From Lasioglossum baleicum (lineage: Eukaryota; Arthropoda; Insecta; Hymenoptera; Halictidae): 64,000 bases of DNA. Each line of letters opens with the position of its first letter. The first letter of the stretch is position 1. The position numbers and the translations under genes were made by a program. The DNA lies in assembly GCF_051020765.1 (NCBI RefSeq), contig NC_134941.1, forward strand, positions 558,001 to 622,000, written 5' to 3'. This document shows positions 43,819 to 55,639 of this stretch, one piece after another. Under the pieces are notes generated by a model. It was not told the origin of the DNA and searched no databases. It saw nothing but the letters and a program-made list of their open reading frames with translations.

Positions 43819-44504
43819 TAAAGTCTTGATCTAACAATAAGCCGGATCTTCGGGTCCGTGCTCGGACATAGATCGCGTAAAGTGTAAGACTACTATATTT
43901 TGTGACCTCATTGACCGTACCGAACGTAGAAAAGGACAGCGTGTGTAAAACTTGCTGCATGCCGTCAATTAACCCTTAGTACTCGAATGGTGACTCTAAG
44001 GCGCCACTAAAAATTGCTACACCATTATTCAAAATATTGTTTAGATTATTAAATATATCGATATCTAATCAATTCCTAAACATTTAGGTATTGTATGAGG
44101 TATTATACCAATTTCATATCCATAATATCCTTAGGTACAGAACAAAACAGTATCGCTATAATAAATTCAAGACATAAGTAGGGGTCTCATATTAGGAGAG
44201 GTCTTCTTTAGGTTTCTTATCCTGCATACATATGTATGTATTTTGTAGCACTCTACTTTCTCCTTACTGGCAGATAATGTGAATGCGATAGAAAGGAAAA
44301 TAAAATCAATGAAATGAAATTAGAAAATATTGATGACACAGAACAATTTTACATAATCTTTTTATAGAAACTGCATTCGAACAATTTCATCTGGCTGATA
44401 ATAATTGACGATTATAAATTCAATTTAAATAGTATCCTTTTCGTTTTACGTTGCGTTCCGTGTTTTTTTTTGTGTTTTATAACAAAAGAAGACGTAGATA
44501 TATG
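43819..44504. other. spacer with a fragment of Tc1 subterminal sequence
   Basis: 43975-44125 is a direct relative of 27895-28060 (ACTCGAATGGTGACTC...CAATTTCATATCCATAA), from the Tc1 element's left part. Nothing else recognised. Confidence 0.5.
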
Positions 44505-44506
44505 TA

Positions 44507-45811
44507 CAGGGTGCGCCATCTCGAGCTTCGGTATGGAAATATTGAATAACTTTGTTATACATTGGCGGTATGACTTGAGAAAAAACAATTTCGAAACGTC
44601 ATTTCAGTACAATTCTGACCATGAATAACTTTACATGTAAAGAACGCGCGGAAATTGTGACCATGTATTTGGAAAATAGTCGTTCAATTGTGCTTGCTCA
44701 ACGTGCATACCGTCGAAAATACCGCGGTCGTAAAGTGCCTTCTGATAACACCATACGTAATCTGACTAAAAATTTCGAAGAATCGGGGTCTGTGGGAAAT
44801 CATCAACGCGTGTCAGTTCGTAAAAGACGCTCTAATGAAATTGTTGAAACTGTCAAGCAGAGTGTTTATGAAAGCCCAAATCTGTCGTATCGTCACCGTG
44901 CCCAGCAGCTAAACATCAAAGGAACCACTCTTAGGAGGATTTTGAAGGAAGATCTTCACATGTTTCCTTACAAAGTGCAAATAACTCAACGATTATTGCC
45001 TACAGACGAGCCCCGTCGCTTGGAATACGGAAAAAGCGTGGTTCGAATGGCCGAGGTTGATTCCGAGTTTTGGAATCAAATTTTGTTCACGGACGAGGCC
45101 CATTTCCATCTCTCTGGCGGAGTGAACAAACAAAATTGTCGATTCTGGGGCACAGACAATCCTCACATTATCCACGAGAAGCCATTGCATGACCAGAAAG
45201 TCACTGTTTGGGCCGGCGTTAGCACCAAAACCATCATCGGACCATTTTTCTTTCGTGAAGGCGAAACCGTCGATGGCGACCGTTATCGGTGGATTTTGGC
45301 GCACTATGTGATTCCAAAAATGCGCGAAAAAAATTTATTGAACTTCTGGTTTCAACAAGACGGCGCCCCATGCCACACGGCGATCAAAACAATGAACTTT
45401 TTGAAGCGAAAATTCCCCGGCCGTTTGATGTCGAAAGGTGGCGATATTGAGTGGCCTCCAAGATCGCCGGATTTGACGCCGCCGGACTTTTTTTTGTGGG
45501 GTTATTTAAAAAGTAAAGTACATATACGCCAACAAGCCCACGACATTGGAAGCGCTCAAGACCAACATTCGAGCTGAAATAGAGGCAATATCGCCCGAAA
45601 TGCTGGCCAAAGTAATGGAAAATTCGAAAAAAAGAGCACAATTTTGTGTGGCTCGTAAAGGTGGTCATTTGTTGGATGTTGTGTTCTAAGTATAGTTGAA
45701 ACAAATTGTAAAGGATTAAATTAAATAAAAAAACAATAACAAACATTCACTTTCACTAGTTGCCGAAGTTATTCAATATTTCCATACCGAAGCTCGAGAT
45801 GGCGCACCCTG
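44507..45811 (+). mobile_element. mariner element, DD41D group, nearly intact
   Basis: CAGGGTGCGCCATCTCGAGC at the left; the inverted ends are identical for 46 bp (44507-44552 and 45766-45811). TA at 44505-44506 and 45812-45813. 1305 bp with one transposase gene. The identical ends and almost open gene make it the youngest-looking autonomous-type element here. Confidence 0.95.
44621..45689 (+). pseudogene. mariner-like transposase (DD41D), one frameshift near the C-terminus
   Basis: Cut-and-paste transposase that binds the inverted ends and integrates at TA. Starts at ATG 44621 (MNNFTCKERAEIVTMYLENS), a DUF4817-type helix-turn-helix over residues 1-60, a second DNA-binding helical region to about 115, then the catalytic core: D158 (LFTDEAHF), D247 (FQQDGAPCHT), D289 (SPDLTPPDFFLWGY). 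41 residues lie between D247 and D289, so DD41D as in the rosa-type mariners, not DD34D. The frame is open for 318 codons to 45577. In 45516-45530, after YLKSKV, an excess of bases (net +1, for example a 4-bp CATA duplication) shifts the frame; the next frame continues the expected C-terminal tail to a stop at 45687-45689, for about 354 residues. All catalytic residues precede the shift, but the normal tail is lost. Confidence 0.92.
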
Positions 45812-47206
45812 TACATACATTCGATACTTGAAAATTAAGGGGGCCGGCGCGGCCGTGCAAGAGTGTGTGGGCACACGCACACATCGCTAAATTCGCATAT
45901 ACGTATATGCAATTATAAGGTTTACGACTTTTCGTTTTCACGCTTCAGCGTTGCAAGGAGTAGTTCAGAATTGGTCAATTATGATTCCTAAAAGTCGTGG
46001 TACGGTGGGTACGGAGCCCAAAATGCATATTTTTACGTTATAGAGGAATAATTTGTAATATTCGGCGGAGACGAACAACAATTCGGCCTGTCACAAACGA
46101 CAATACAGCACCTCGAGGTTCCGAAATTTTGCACTAGTAGCATGACAATCTGGTTCCGAAAAGTTTGACGGTTGGACGTTACAAATGTTCCAATAGAATA
46201 TGGCTGATAATGCAGGTCGTACGTTATACCGTTATACCGTTATTAGAGTAATTCATAATATTCGGCAGATATTGCCTGTCCAACACCACTGGTATTGGCC
46301 TGTCACGAGGCAACCGAAGTAAGCAAGACGTCAGAAGATAGCCGCTTCGCGTACCAGTGTTTTTGTTCAATAAATTTAGTGTTTGCATGGACGATGGACA
46401 CTGTATTATCGATGGACAATATAATATCGACCTGCATTATCAACCGTATTTTATTGGAACATTTGTAACGTCCAACCGTCAAACTTTTCGGAACCAGATT
46501 GTCATGCTACTAGTGCAAAATTTCGGAACCTCGAGGTGCTGTATTGTCGTTTGTGACAGGCCGAATTGTTGTTCGTCTCCGCCGAATATTACAAATTATT
46601 CCTCTATAACGTAAAAATATGCATTTTGGGCTCCGTACCCACCGTACCACGACTTTTAGGAATCATAATTGACCAATTCTGAACTACTCCTTGCAACGCT
46701 GAAGCGTGAAAACGAAAAGTCGTAAACCTTATAATTGCATATACGTATATGCGAATTTAGCGATGTGTGCGTGTGCCCACACACTCTTGCACGGCCGCGC
46801 CGCACAGTGGGCTGGATCGAGAAATTTAGTGACATTTCACGAAAGAGTCGACTTTCTCATATCGATTTCTAATAAATTCGTATTGCTTCCTAAATGTCCA
46901 TCAACAACGAAGCGGAAAATATTAATGTTCGTTCACAAAAACTGTAGTTAATATAAATTGACAAAGATAGACATTTGGGATGCAGTATTTTTCAGCGAAA
47001 AATTGCTTCTTTTCATCGAGGTGTCCTGATTACCCTATTTAATATTTCTTCTGGGTCTTTTGTGTAAATGAAAAACAGTCCTTTGCGGTAACAATTAACG
47101 CTGTTAGTTGAGGATGGTTGCTCGCAATCTATTAACAATTAATATTTAATGAAATGAATAAAATCTATATACTTTCTTAGAATTTGCAAGGTGTATCTTT
47201 TAGGGA

Positions 47207-48263
47207 ACCTAACGGAACCTAATCAGATAAGTCAGATCATTTTCATTGGACCTTCCTCTACATATCCCCACAAAAATCATATCCGAACCGATCCGATATT
47301 GGAAGTTATGATTGTTTAAAGTTATCGGGACGTGCCACCTGACGCATAGCAACTCACATATAGTACTTAAATACCATCCAAATATGAATATTTTTGCAAT
47401 TGCATTGAAAGTTCGTACCTACCTAAAACAAGTATGTAATTTTTAACAATTAATTAAATAAAAAAAAAATTATTGTTAAAAATATAATGAACGGTAATAA
47501 TATAACTAGACTAAGAGTTTCTTAAATAAGTATATGTATAGTTTATTAAGTGTATTTAAGTATTATTAAGTTTATTAAGTGTATTTAAGCGTTATTAAGT
47601 TTATCAAGTATTGACACATTTGTGATATTAATATACATAATACATAAATATACATAAATATATAAATTTGGAAATTTAGTAAGTACAATGATGTTTAAGC
47701 ATTTGTTATAACAAAGACGATACTATGCTCATGCATAGTGCAGATATTGTAAAATATGCCTTAGTACCAATTGGCCAACTTAGCGAAGAAGCACAAGAAA
47801 CTCGGCACAAAGATTTTAAGAAATTTAGGAGCAGAAATAGTAGGAAAAATTCAAGAACAAATACAAATAAAGACATATTTTTATTTATTTAAAAAAAAAA
47901 TTTTTTTTCTTGTTTTTTTTATTAGTGATACTCACTAAGAAAAACTAAGAGACTCTTAGTCTAGTTATATTATTACCGTTCATTATATTTTTAACAATAA
48001 ATTTTTTTTTATTTAATTAATTGTTAAAAATTACATACTTGTTTTAGGTAGGTACGAACTTTCAATGCAATTGCAAAAATATTCATATTTGGATGGTATT
48101 TAAGTACTATATGTGAGTTGCTATGCGTCAGGTGGCACGTCTCGATAACTTTAAACAATCATAATTTCCAATATCGGATCGGTTCGGATATGATTTTTGT
48201 GGGGATATGTAGAGGAAGGTCCAATGAAAATGATCTGACTTATCCGATTAGGTGCCGTTAGGT
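47207..48263. repeat. 1-kb palindrome inside the Transib
   Basis: Arms 47207-47515 and 47955-48263 are near-perfect inverted copies (key blocks CATATCCGAACCGATCCGAT, GACGTGCCACCTGACGCATA). The 440-bp loop is AT-rich (TTATTAAGTGTATTTAAG repeats at 47535-47610). ATTATTATTATT simple repeat follows at 48271-48290. Element ends are not certain, so it may be a separate nested element. Confidence 0.85.
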
Positions 48264-48870
48264 CCTCTAATTATTATTATTATTATTACTAAACAAATTG
48301 ACCAAAAGTTTACCAGTTACCATCAATTTAAAAACGTTTTGGTAAGATAATTGGATTATCTTTTATATTTGTTATCTTTTTGTTGATATTTTTATCTTTT
48401 ATAAACACATTACACATACATGAAATAATACGAAATAACAAAGGTCGTAATATATAGAATAGACATGATTTTAAAACAATTAAATTGAAAAATTATTTAT
48501 AATCATTATAAATTATTATAAAAAATATCTTTTGACACGCTTGTGAGACGTTTTTACCTCCTCAGTACATTTTGTATGCGTTGATTATAAAAAGATTTCT
48601 TGAATTTATATTTTACGTATTCTATAAAACATTACATGTATGAAATGTAAATATAAAATACATATTTAGTAAGTAAAAAATAGTTTGGAAGATTATACTT
48701 AAACAATTTTATTTTAATACAAAAATTCAATGAAAATTAATTAACAATTATTGTTTAACAAAATAGAAAAAATTTTATTTGTTTACAGTTAAAATTCACT
48801 ATTTTTTTAATGAATTTTAGTGCAAATTTCATCCCGATATCTCTTATGGTTCAAGAGTTATAACAAGATG
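48264..48870. other. right interior of the Transib
   Basis: AT-rich, no coding sequence recognised. Confidence 0.4.
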
Positions 48871-48915
48871 TCACTAAATTTCTCGATCCAGCCCACTGTG
48901 CGCCGGCCCCCTTAA

Positions 48916-50017
48916 TGACTTGTCAGCTTACTTTCATTATCACTGACATATGTTTTACACTTCATATACGTATATGACAGATGGATATTTGCAATGCAGT
49001 TTAGATTATTTTTGAAGAATGCATGCCATTGTAAACTAAGAGTTATCAAATTTATGATTCTTAAAAGATCACAGTTTAAGCTTATCATCACGCCGTTCAT
49101 TTTATCAAATCTTTTTTTACCTCTCCTACAATCAAATATTCCTATTTCTCTTTAAATTTTTGTTCTTCCCACTTAATATTCCTTCAGAAGTTTAAAGGTT
49201 TTTTGTTATTAACTCTAAATTATTAAATCCATGGTTAAATGACCGGTTATTTATCCTCCAGTTATTGAAATTATAATGATTCATTTATAGCAAATATATG
49301 GAATAAATAATTTGATATTGAAGATTACCATTTTTATAAAGCAAAAACCAGATACTTTTAATGCTATGTATATTTCCTGTTTACAGATTTTATTTTTCAA
49401 TTAGATACACCTTTAAACATTTCATTCTCCAAATGGTATTTTTCAAACGTGAATTTGAACGCTGTGCAGAGTTATTGCTTCTTAATTAATTGCAAAGCAT
49501 GTCTAGTTGACAAATGTAGTTGCTGCAGCGCTGCGACCACAATTATGCGAATGTGTGTTAAGTTTGTTAACCCTAGCACTCCCAAGCCTCGAGCCGTCAC
49601 GCGGAGTCCCAAGGAGGGGGCTCCTCGAGCTCATACTATTCTTTAAAAAATTGTTTTTTAACTGTTTGCGCTGGGAGCTATTTTAACTTGAAAACTAAAC
49701 ATTTCGGCTGCTCTTTACTTTACCGGACTCAAAATTTGTGCCTTTCTCCCATAAATTATGATGTATTTGATATGTAATCCAGTAGATTTGTACCCGGGGT
49801 TTCGATCCTGTAGGATCAATGGTTCAGGAGCTATGCTTGCTTAAAGTTGAGCACCTATTCAGCGTTTTGACCTCTGTACCGTTAACAATAAAACTACTAA
49901 ACTGGATCTACTTGTTAGTAATAAAGTATCAGAAAATATTTACAGTGGAAAATACAATATACAGCAATATGACTCTTTTCCTTTGTCTTTACTGTAAGCA
50001 CCTTTCTCTTATTATTC
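48916..50017. other. unassigned 1.1 kb, no gene supported
   Basis: AT-rich to 49440; then a GC-richer block 49500-49640 (CTAGCACTCCCAAGCCTCGA...GGGGGCTCCTCGAGC). A 65-codon frame there (49449-49646) shows no known domain. Possibly unique host sequence or an old element. Confidence 0.35.
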
Positions 50018-51016
50018 ACCATTCTATACAAAATTAAAGCTGACAAAATGTGCCACAAGATTGATCGGATTCAGTTTTGAATTATTTGTTCGAGTCCGAG
50101 TTAGTGTTTTTCCTTCAATTTCAGTTTCAACACTTCAATTTCAATTTCAGTTTCAACACTTCAATTTCAACTTCACTTTCAATTTCAACACTCCAATTTC
50201 AACTTCAATTTTAACTTCACTTTTTCCAATTTTTCAGTTTCAACATCAATTTCTCAATTTCAACTTCAATTCCAACATCAATTTTCCAATTTCAACCTCA
50301 ATTTTTCGGTTTCATCTTCAATTTCAAAACTTCATTTTCAACTTCAATTTCAATTTTAATTTTTTAATTTCAACTTTAATTTTTCAATTTCAACTTCACT
50401 TTCAACTTCAATTTTCACTGTCAGTATCAATTTTTCAATTTCAACTTCAAATGCGCGTAGAAGGTCCCCCTTTTCGGTATTCCGCTTATATCTCGGAAAT
50501 TATGCGTCCTAGAAATAAGACTATTCTATACAAAATTAAAGCTGACGAAACGTGCCATAAGATTGATCGCATTCAAGTTTTCGCTATCTCGCATAGTTTC
50601 CGAGATATCCTCGCTCAAAGTTCAATAATTATGCTGAAGAGTTAGCTAGTCAAATAAGGCAGAAAACGTGAGACAAACATTTCTTTTTCACAATTAGTGA
50701 ACTTCGAGCTCGTATATCTCGGAAACTATGCAAGATAGCGAAAAACTGAATCGAATTAATCCTGTGGCACATTTTGTCAGCTTTAATTTTGTATGGAATG
50801 GTCTTATCGGTAGGACACATAGTTTCCGAGATATAAGCGGAAAGCCGAAAAAGGGGACCTTCTACGTGCCTCCCTGCACCCCGCTCACCTTCTAGGCGTG
50901 GGGACTTTTAGTATGTTTATGTACTTCCTAACTAGTCCAAACAAAGTCCCAAAGTTAAAAATTGTGTTCCTTCCATTTCTCTCTACACCCCCCTTACGAG
51001 CATTCATTGACTGGAC
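50018..51016. mobile_element. GTCCAGTCAATGAA-family element, left part truncated
   Basis: Right end ATTCATTGACTGGAC before TA at 51017-51018; inner blocks equal those of 35156-36348 in the same order, including the minisatellite. The leader next to the array (about 50083-50110) has a six-base duplication (GAGTCCGAGT). The left arm is cut at TTCTATACAAAATTAAAGCT. Confidence 0.75.
50105..50450. repeat. CAATTTCAACTTCAATTT minisatellite
   Basis: Irregular units with CAACTTCAATTTC. The 194-codon FQFQFQHFNFN frame (50061-50645) runs through it and the arm and is an artefact. Confidence 0.9.
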
Positions 51017-51018
51017 TA

Positions 51019-51274
51019 AATGGAGCATAATCATATATGCACTTAATAGATACAAGCTTGGTTCGTGGAAATCATAGCGGAAGTTCGATTACCTAAACAC
51101 CGCTTACGCGAGAAAATCGTTTAACCGAACACTCGATTATCCAGACGATATTGTCTAACAAGGAGTGATTCTGATCCACTCCCCTCCGATTTCAATGAGT
51201 AGGGTGGTACGTCGACTTCTACAGAACGGAGCTGTAATTACAGTGAACCACGATAGTATTCGAACGCACTTTAA
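51019..51274. other. spacer
   Basis: CAGTGAACCACGATAGTATT at about 51240 is an end of the fold-back group seen near 4350. No gene seen. Confidence 0.4.
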
Positions 51275-52121
51275 AACTTTCAAATAATCATTGAAGATAA
51301 CTATGCCTTACACACCTGGTATTTTGTTTATCAAATATTAACGATATTTTTTAAATAACCGAAGAACTTTGGGACATCAAGGGAAACGTTACTTTTCAAA
51401 GCAGTGATTGTCCAGTAGAATTAAATATTATTAGTACTGTTATAGGATAAAGTATTACCAGTACTACAATACGACAAGTTTTCTGTTTTTGTTGTCGAGA
51501 AATTCTGTAGTAAACAGCTCGCTAACAGATTTTTATTTTCTTTTTCATTTAGCATAATTTTAACCCTCATCTGTCCCTAATTTCACAGACTGAATCTGTC
51601 CCTCGGTATCAAATTGACACAGTGATAAAAGATCTATGAAATAACAGGGTAAACAGTGATTTTTCGGTGTTTTTTAATTCAAATTGATGAGTTAACATTT
51701 ACATCTTAGGTTTTTCGGTTGTTTCACATTAAAAAAACAAACGACACGAAGTTTCGGGACAATTTACCTATAAATAACAGAAGAGTATAACTTTTTTCGA
51801 GGAAACTGTGCCAAATTGACACGAGGGACGGATAAGGACTAATTAAAAAAAAGACTAAACATGCACACATGTGTCAGCCCATGGTCGCCTCTACGTCTCT
51901 AAAGTATATTCCACGAGAGAGCAACCCCGCGGAAAGACCAGTTTTCGTTCGTATTTACGCATCTCCGCCCTAATTGGTTCAAGAAAGTGGGGGATGGGTA
52001 GCGGAGTGAGAGATGATAGGCTCGCTGCGCCCCCACTATTTTCTAAGCTGCGCGGTACGGGGTTACTCTCTCGTGGGATATACATACTTTAGTACAGGCC
52101 GGAACATGTGATGTGGCAACA

Positions 52122-53106
52122 CCGTATGCAGACCAAAATATTGTAGCGTTATTTATGGGCTCAGGGGCACAAAAAGGTAGGTCGTTGGATTCGTCTTGAC
52201 GCCAGCTGTAACATGATGAAATAAAAAATGTATTTTAACATTTAAAGAATCAAAATGGTTTTTATCTTTTGTCGCAAACAATTTTTTTTCAAAATTTTAA
52301 ATATGGAATTTTGTACATGTTTAAGTACTGTTCAACGTTTATTCGAAACTCTTGAAAAGTCGTGATAATGGAGTGCTTTGAGCACGATGTATACAAGAGT
52401 TTAGGTAGGTGTACAGAGCACTCGCAGATTTCATTTTGTTATCATCTAAATTAGTATTGTTATTAATATTTAAACATTACCAATCATTCTGTAAGTTTTT
52501 TACGATTTCAAAACTTTATTGACGATTTTGTTATACTATTGAGTTGAATCTGGAAAGATCTGGAACCAATTCTTTTTGGACTATAATTGCAAACTTCGAA
52601 TGTAATGGTACAAGAAAGAATGCTTAATTCAGCTCAATAGTATAACAAAATCGTCAATAAAGTATTGAAATCGAAAAAAAACGTACAGAATGATTGTTAA
52701 TATTCAAATATTAATATCAATACTAATTTAGGTGATAACAAAATGAAATCTGTGCGAAAGTGCTCTGTACACCTACCGAACTCTTGTATACACATACATC
52801 GTGCTCAAAGCATTTCATTATCACTACTTTTTAAGAGTTCGGATAATCTGGCGACAAAATGTTACGAATAAAAGTTGAACAGTACTTAGACATGTACAAA
52901 ATTCTGTATTTAAAATTTCGAAAAAAATTTTTTTACGACAAGAAATAAAAACTATATTGATCTTTTAAATGTTAAAATACATTTTTTATTTCATAATGTT
53001 ATAGCTGGCGTCAAGACGAATCCAACGAGCTACCTTGTTGTGACCCTGAGCCCATAAATAACGCTACAATATTTTATTCCAGTTTTTCGGCCAAATACCC
53101 CACTGT
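52122..53106. mobile_element. Transib-type element, left end truncated (subfamily c)
   Basis: Right end CCGAAAAACTGG-type terminus ending CCCCACTGTG (heptamer 53100-53106). Left terminus lost, but subterminal AAAATATTGTAGCGTTATTT at 52137-52156 pairs with the right arm. Long arms (52140-52480 and 52720-53070) are inverted copies with CACTCGCAGATTTCATTTTG. Same subfamily as 57713-58992. Confidence 0.75.
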
Positions 53107-53199
53107 GGCGTCCGTCCGATCAGCTGGTTCGATCGAACTACTGCATATGCGCAGTAGCATCTATACATACATAGAGAAGACGGCCGTGATCTAATGTCA

Positions 53200-53850
53200 G
53201 ACCATACAAATAAGGAGCATAACTGATCATTTCACTTTAAATCAGAATAATTTTTTTATGAATGGACCAAACGCGCGCGCGACTTCAATTTCTCTGTAAT
53301 GCTAGAAGAATTCGTTTAGTAAATAACGTCTAATAAATAAGTTGAAAAAATGCATTTGGTCGGGGGGAATTGTGAAAAACAATACTAAAAATTGATTTTT
53401 ATAACTTTTTTAGCTGACCCAGTAATGTAAATTCAAAAGATGTGTCTGGTCAACTGGTATAAATTACATACGCTCTGAAAATTTCATTGATATTAGTTAA
53501 TTGGTTTGCGAATTATTAACGATCAAAAGTGGTAAAAATTGCAATGTTTCAAGATTTTTTCGGCCTTTTTCTACTAATTTCAATGAAATTTTCAGAGCGT
53601 ATATAATTTATACCAGTTGACCAGACACATCTTTTGAATTTTCATTACTGGGCCAGCTAAAAAAGTTATAAAAATCAAATTTTAGTATCGTTTTTCGCAA
53701 TTCCGTCCAAATACATCTTTTCAACATATTTTTTACACATCATTTACTAAACTAATTCTTCTAGCCTTACAGAAAAATTGAAGTAGTTTGGTCCGTTCAT
53801 AAAAATGTTGTTCTGATTTAAAGTGTGTGGAATCAGATAGAGATACGGCA
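53200..53850. mobile_element. fold-back element of the CAGTCAGTC group
   Basis: Arms around a centre near 53535: CACTTTAAATCAGAATAATT at left, its complement near 53803-53822; GTCTGGTCAACTGGTATAAA and CAATGAAATTTTCAGAGCGT inverted inside. Non-coding; outer limits approximate. Confidence 0.75.
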
Positions 53851-53953
53851 TACGTATAGTATGTGTATAGGAAAGTCGAGAATTCAATAAAGATTCAGTG
53901 AAAATGCGACGTCACAAGATAATTCCTAAGATAATTTCAAAGTGGCTGACATA

Positions 53954-54184
53954 CAGTCAGGCTTATAAGTATTCGTACAGCCTTTAAAACCGAATAACTT
54001 TTTTATGATCGGACAAACGACCTGACTTTTTTTTAACGATTAGAAGAATTGATTTACCAAATGACATGCAAAACAGATTTTGAAAAAATTGCAATTGCTA
54101 AGAATTACATGAGAAAGTAAAAGAGGAACCATTTATAACTCTTTTATTAGAGCCCGTAATGAAAATTTAAGATATGCGTTCTGT
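53954..54184. mobile_element. left half of a CAGTCAGTC element, cut by a Transib
   Basis: CAGTCAGGCTTATAAGTATT after TA (53952-53953); arm blocks match 3546-3800 and 12560-13000. Stops at TTCTGTAGA where the Transib remnant starts. Confidence 0.7.
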
Positions 54185-54186
54185 AG

Positions 54187-55520
54187 ACCAGATAGACGCG
54201 CTAGCTGTTCATGAGCTAAAAAATGAAAGTCCTCATATCGATTTTTAACCAATGCACAGTGATTCTTAAATGACCATTACATTCGAAAACGATAATATTA
54301 ATTAAAGTTATTAAAAACTCTTGTTACAATAAGCCTTCAAAGATCAAACTTTTTCAGATACGATTTATCACCAAAAAATTCAGTTTCTTCATAACGATGT
54401 CCTGGAAAACCTACTGAAGATTAAGTGCCCAAATTTTTTTTTTATGAATAATGTATATCTATGTTGAGAACGCCCCAGGAACTAAACGTTAATGTTCATA
54501 ATTTATTATTTTAAAAAATGCTTAGTCAACTAAGGAAAATCGTCAAAGTTTTTCACCTTTGACAAGGGATAAGTTAAAATGCAGGGAGAGGCAGGAGCTC
54601 TAACAAAGTGGAACATTTTCAGTAAAGTCTCCTCTAAAAGATCCTGTAAAGATCTCGTCCCCCCTCGTCCCACCCTGGAAATTTTGATGGTTTAAAGCGT
54701 CGCGTGACACGCAATTCCGCGGCGAGTAGCGTTGCACGAAACGCATTGACGACCACTGACGACCACTCAGCGGCTCTTACGAGTCTAAAAACCTAACCCA
54801 GACCTATCTTATGAATTTTTTTGATTATACGGCCATTGATAAACATTCGAACTTCTTGCTAGCTTAGTTAAATAATTTGTATTTGAGAGACTATAGTAAC
54901 TGCATCGTAGTATAGTATCACAGCAGTTTTTCCATATTGAAGACCTGTATTTTACCTTTGTTAAGAGGAATTATTGTATAGATTTTTGTTTATTCATAGA
55001 TAAATAGAGTTATAAACGGAAAATCCGTATGATCAACTGAATATAGTCAGTGACTTTGTAAAATATAATACTTAATTTTGTTTAAATTTTTGTAATTCTT
55101 TATATATAAGACAGTAATAACACATTTTTGTGCTATTTCATTAAATGTAATAAACTTCATTCATTCAAAAATTATGGATTACTCTTGTTTGAATGCCTGA
55201 ATAGCCAGTTTCCAATTATTATTTATTATTCACACGATTTTTCAGACATTTCCGGTGGTGTGACAAAAAAATGTTTCCTACAAAAAGTAATCAGTAATCA
55301 GTCTTCTACAAATCTCAATACAAAAAATTTGAATAATTTATTTTTTAAAATAAAAAATTGTGTTCACCTTGATTATTTATTTATAACTATATATTTTTTA
55401 TTTAATAACATTATAGCTGACGCCAAGACGAATTCAACGACCTATTTAATGTGGTCTTTAAGTTTTGAAATAATGGTGAAATAGGCGTGAACAGCTATCG
55501 AGCCATTCTGGCCCACTGTG
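54187..55520. mobile_element. Transib-type element, left terminus eroded (subfamily a)
   Basis: Right end TTCTGGCCCACTGTG (heptamer 55514-55520) followed by CGGCG. Interior matches 17025-18197 throughout, including AGCTGTTCATGAGCTAAAAA near the left. The left CACAGTGGG is gone. The 118-codon frame at 55128-55484 corresponds to frames in 17864-18161, but they differ by indels, so not a conserved gene. Confidence 0.8.
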
Positions 55521-55639
55521 CGGCGTGCTGTGCCCCATCATATCTGTCAAAAACGTCTTTTGGTGACAGAAAAATACATTAGATTCTGCGGGTGTTTTCT
55601 TGATTTTTTCTCTACTTTGTACACTCATACTATTGGTTA

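Larger units (their letters stand above)
46803..48900. mobile_element. Transib-type element inside the TTAA palindrome (subfamily b)
   Basis: CACAGTGGGCTGGATCGAGA at both ends, identical for 33 bp, CGCCG duplicated exactly (46798-46802, 48901-48905). The palindrome's other arm gives the pre-insertion sequence, confirming the boundaries. The interior holds a further palindrome at 47207-48263. No transposase seen; 2098 bp. Confidence 0.92.
45839..48911. mobile_element. TTAA-flanked palindromic element, interrupted by a Transib
   Basis: GGGGGCCGGCGCGGCCGTGC at the left and its exact complement at the right once the Transib is removed; TTAA at 45835-45838 and 48912-48915. Arms of about 365 bp (45839-46198, 46455-46797 plus 48906-48911) are almost perfect copies, key blocks CGCATATACGTATATGC and GTTTGACGGTTGGACGTTAC. 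Original length about 970 bp. TTAA target suggests piggyBac or Kolobok mobilisation. Frames in the arms are not genes. A diverged relative is at 59790-59995. Confidence 0.85.
51275..53950. repeat. inverted-duplication arm B (partner at 5244-6415)
   Basis: Reverse complement of arm A with two additions: a Transib fragment (52122-53106) and a fold-back element (about 53200-53850). It lacks the solo LTR. The segment matching the 6123-6368 frame is broken. 51860-52085 (GTATATTCCACGAGAGAGCA and its inverted copy CTCTCGTGGGATATACATAC) is a 190-bp inverted repeat private to arm B. Confidence 0.7.

Noticed and set aside
44993..45304. Minus-strand 103-codon frame within the mariner
   Set aside because: Shadow of the transposase on the other strand.
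45756..46951. Identical N-terminal peptides (MKTKSRKPYNCIYVY) on both strands
   Set aside because: Arms of the TTAA palindrome.
50061..50645. 194-codon plus-strand frame
   Set aside because: Spans a minisatellite and a transposon arm also found non-coding at 35156-36348.
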